Virus record (IMG/VR): IMGVR_UViG_3300007735_000691
Coordinates: 1 to 37,368 of that record
Origin: a virus
Reading direction: 5' to 3' (one strand)
DNA: 37,368 bases
Part shown: in pieces, positions 35,840 to 37,368 of the stretch
Layout of the letters: each line of letters begins with the position of its first letter
Position numbering within the stretch: position 1 is the first letter of the stretch
Program-made: the position numbers and the translations under genes
Notes under the pieces: model-generated
What the model was told of the DNA's origin: nothing
Databases searched by the model: none
What the model saw: the letters and a program-made list of their open reading frames with translations, nothing else

Positions 35840-36262
35840 TCAGGCGTAGTAGTTGAAGCCCGCAACCTTCTGAATGCGGATGATGCGACCAGCCGCACCG
35901 TCCTCCAGCGCGACATAGCCCTGAAAGCGACGCGCTCCCGAGCCGCCTGCAGCGGCAGTATCCGCAAGGCGAGCCGTGCCATCGGTGTGCGCCTGCACAA
36001 GCGCACCACGAGTCGGAGTCGTGGCGGTGTGGCATTGAACGAGAACGACATCGCCACCCTGAAGGGTGATCGCATCGCCAGTCGTTGCGTGGTTCGCGCT
36101 GTCAAAGCGGCGAGTGCTGCCATCAGTCACACCGACAACAGCCGTCGTGCCGTCGCTGGCCTCAAGGCCCGTGTTGTCCGCAGAAGTCGAAGCCACCACG
36201 AAGCGATACGGACGGATCGTGCCGCCCGCGATGAGTGCCGGAGTATCAGAGAACGATCCCAT
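35840..36262 (-). CDS. capsid decoration protein (140 aa)
   Basis: The protein MGSFSDTPALIAGGTIRPYR, VVASTSADNTGLEASDGTTA, VVGVTDGSTRRFDSANHATT, GDAITLQGGDVVLVQCHTAT is a small beta barrel with P-Y-R-F-V...G-V-x-D-G...A-x-x-G-D, the usual pattern of the capsid cement/DUF2190-like proteins. It lies between scaffold and capsid genes, where decoration proteins are encoded. It would bind the expanded shell and stabilise it. The GAAAGG ribosome site lies about nine bases before its ATG. Confidence 0.84.
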   Translation of the reverse strand: MGSFSDTPALIAGGTIRPYRFVVASTSADNTGLEASDGTTAVVGVTDGSTRRFDSANHATTGDAITLQGGDVVLVQCHTATTPTRGALVQAHTDGTARLADTAAAGGSGARRFQGYVALEDGAAGRIIRIQKVAGFNYYA

Positions 36263-36280
36263 TGTCTTGTTTCCTTTCGA

Positions 36281-36949
36281 TCAGGCGGTCTTCTGACCGC
36301 TGTACTTTGCGAACAGGCTCTTGAACTTGGCGAGATCGCCAGCGGCCTCATGCACCGCACGAGCGGTAGCGGTCTTCACATCCATGCTCTCGCGACCCTC
36401 GTCGGTCACGGTGTGCTGCGCGACGGTCGGCACATTGATGGGGTTCTTCGCCATCGTGGCCTTCCAGAACGCGATCTTCGCCGAGGGGTTGCCGCTGTCG
36501 GCCAGTTCCTCGACCATGCTGTTGCGGAACTTGCCGCAGCGGTAGCCGTCGCGGATCATGCCGTCGACTTCCTTGCCGAACCGCTCCAGTCGGAGCTGAC
36601 GCTCGAGTTCCTGCACGCGGGCGAACAGAGCCTTCTCGCTCGTCTTGCTCTTGCTCATCTTGGCCTTTCCGCCGTAAGCGGCCTCCATCTCCTCCTCCTC
36701 CTCCTCCTCCTCCTCGCCGGAGTGGGAGCCGATGTCCACATGGACAGCGTCATCGAACTTCTCTGCGTCCTCGGCGGCGTAGGCCATCTCGGCCTCATCG
36801 CCCTCCGCAGCCATCGCGGCAGCGTCGGCCTCCTCGGCCATCTTGTCCTCATCCTCGTCAGCGGCGCACTCGTCAGCAGCGGCAGCGGCGAGAGCCTTCT
36901 TGGCCTCCTCGTCGTGCTGCTCCATCTTCTTCTTCATCTTGCTCGGCAT
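36281..36949 (-). CDS. nested scaffold protein from internal start (222 aa)
   Basis: Within the protease/scaffold gene, ATG 36949 (MPSKMKKKMEQ) follows AAAGGAAAGCCA, a plausible Shine-Dalgarno at about six bases, and lies right after the protease domain and the shared GGGLNTF peptide. It would make the scaffold domain alone, in frame, as lambda Nu3 is made within gene C. The separate scaffold would be the more abundant form. Its acidic tract and coiled coil are typical of scaffolds, which must leave the capsid before packaging. Translation is inferred from the start context only. Confidence 0.62.
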   Translation of the reverse strand: MPSKMKKKMEQHDEEAKKALAAAAADECAADEDEDKMAEEADAAAMAAEGDEAEMAYAAEDAEKFDDAVHVDIGSHSGEEEEEEEEEMEAAYGGKAKMSKSKTSEKALFARVQELERQLRLERFGKEVDGMIRDGYRCGKFRNSMVEELADSGNPSAKIAFWKATMAKNPINVPTVAQHTVTDEGRESMDVKTATARAVHEAAGDLAKFKSLFAKYSGQKTA

Positions 36950-37364
36950 TGGCTTTCCTTTGGTTCCTGACGGGATGAAGGTGTTCAGACCTCCGCCCAC
37001 GCCAATTTCATCGAAAGTTTCCTTGGAGTCAATAGAAACGACCCGCACGACTCCCATAGGCCGCTCGAAGACCACCTTCGAGCCATGCTTCGTGAACCTC
37101 GTATCTGGCAGCGGCCTGCGCGGCGTGTCACGCCCGAGCAGAGCCACCTCCGACAGATGGTTGTCCTTCCAGATTTCCGCACTGCGGCGGGGGTAGGCGT
37201 TGCTCGCGAGCAGCGAATCGAACGCCTCCTTCGGCATCTCGACATCGCCCACGACATAGGCAACGCCGTTGCGCTCCTCGTAGCGAACGCTGGTGATGTC
37301 GCCGACCGCCTCGGGCCGCGTGGGCTTGCCGTCCTTCTCGTGTTCGATGACGAGTTTCGGACGC
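36281..37364 (-). CDS. capsid protease/scaffold, main part (continues from 1..304)
   Basis: When the circle is closed this joins 1-304 to give a 421-aa protein. Residues about 60-175 hold the protease-like region with His69 and Ser122. Residues 176-192 have the shared peptide (EIGVGGGLNTFIPSG). Residues 199 to the end are a scaffold: a basic-acidic helix (KMKKKMEQHDEEAKKALAAA), acidic region with nine successive Glu, a coiled coil (FARVQELERQLRLERFGKEV), and a helical C-terminus. It is a protease-scaffold fusion as in Mu I/Z and lambda C/Nu3 systems. ATG at 37366 arises from the contig's four final bases and is not a true start. Confidence 0.83.
36690..36715. repeat. (TCC)n microsatellite encoding poly-Glu
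   Basis: A run of about eight TCC/GAG units encodes nine successive glutamates in the scaffold domain. Such trinucleotide runs are prone to slippage, so length may vary between isolates. The acidic region is expected in scaffolds and may not depend on exact length. Confidence 0.75.
37243..37364. repeat. terminal direct repeat, right copy
   Basis: This is the right copy of the 122-base overlap that equals 1-122. The four bases after it (37365-37368, with the adjacent cytosine) do not fit the internal sequence at 123-126 and look like a contig-end error or a minor variant. They create a false ATG at 37366. Confidence 0.93.
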
Positions 37365-37368
37365 ATTC

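Noticed and set aside
35318-36970. Plus-strand open frame of 550 codons
   Set aside because: It lies opposite the capsid, decoration and scaffold genes; the composition is shadow-like (Arg, Leu, His, Val) and there is no ribosome site.
36281-37366. Independent 361-aa gene starting at ATG 37366
   Set aside because: The ATG comes from the four discordant bases at the contig end. Joining the ends gives a longer frame in the same phase with a good ribosome site at 304.
1-37368. tRNA genes, integrase, att sites or insertion sequences
   Set aside because: No cloverleaf-like sequence, recombinase motif or terminal inverted repeat was recognised on either strand. This was a visual search and a tRNA scan would be decisive.

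Overview
The window is an essentially complete genome of a small tailed double-stranded DNA phage. The first 122 bases recur at 37243-37364, so the contig closes into a circle of about 37,242 bp. The gene for the capsid protease/scaffold runs across the join. Base composition is GC-rich. The gene set is that of a siphovirus-like phage: a Mu-type head module (DUF935 portal, Mu F-like head protein, Mu I-like protease/scaffold, Gp36-like adaptor, virion morphogenesis protein) and a lambda-like pair of tail chaperones joined by a -1 frameshift. I see no integrase or partitioning gene, so a lytic lifestyle is the simpler reading. The host cannot be named from sequence. A lipobox protein in the presumed lysis region fits a diderm host, but only weakly.

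Layout. Nearly everything is read leftward (minus strand). A divergent control region lies at 18338-18620. It holds two sigma70-like promoters pointing away from each other, a perfect 20-bp palindrome between them, and a hairpin at each predicted transcription start. Leftward from it come an unknown small gene, an ERF single-strand annealing protein with an SSB-like C-terminal tip, a Gp157 homologue, a DnaA-C-like HTH protein, a cytosine-C5 DNA methyltransferase, a DUF1376/replication-initiator-like protein, an XRE-type HTH protein and an array of eight very small coiled-coil or membrane proteins (11.2-13.2 kb). A BPSL0761-family protein, a RusA-type resolvase, a metallophosphoesterase and a small HExxH protein follow. 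Next are small membrane and lipoprotein genes, a poly-glycine adhesin-like protein and both terminase subunits. The head genes then cross the contig ends: portal, Mu F, two unknown virion proteins, protease/scaffold, decoration protein, major capsid protein, connectors. The tail genes run from 33.6 kb down to 21.5 kb: tail tube, chaperones G and G-T, a short tape-measure candidate, and several large beta-rich or Cys-rich minor tail proteins.

Rightward from the control region (18621-21135) lies a compact operon of nine or ten small genes. It includes a winged-helix protein and a sigma-region-4-like HTH protein and ends at a strong intrinsic terminator near 21195-21232.

Most junctions are translationally coupled (ATGA, GTGA or TGATG overlaps). 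The most unusual structure is the small-gene array. There the same DNA segment encodes the C-terminal peptide (W-D-C-F-K-E-N-T) of one gene and the Shine-Dalgarno site of the next, and this recurs at successive junctions. Other points of interest are a peptide shared by the protease/scaffold and the capsid N-terminus, a repeated S-R-P-G motif in two virion proteins, and the mirrored promoter-hairpin design.
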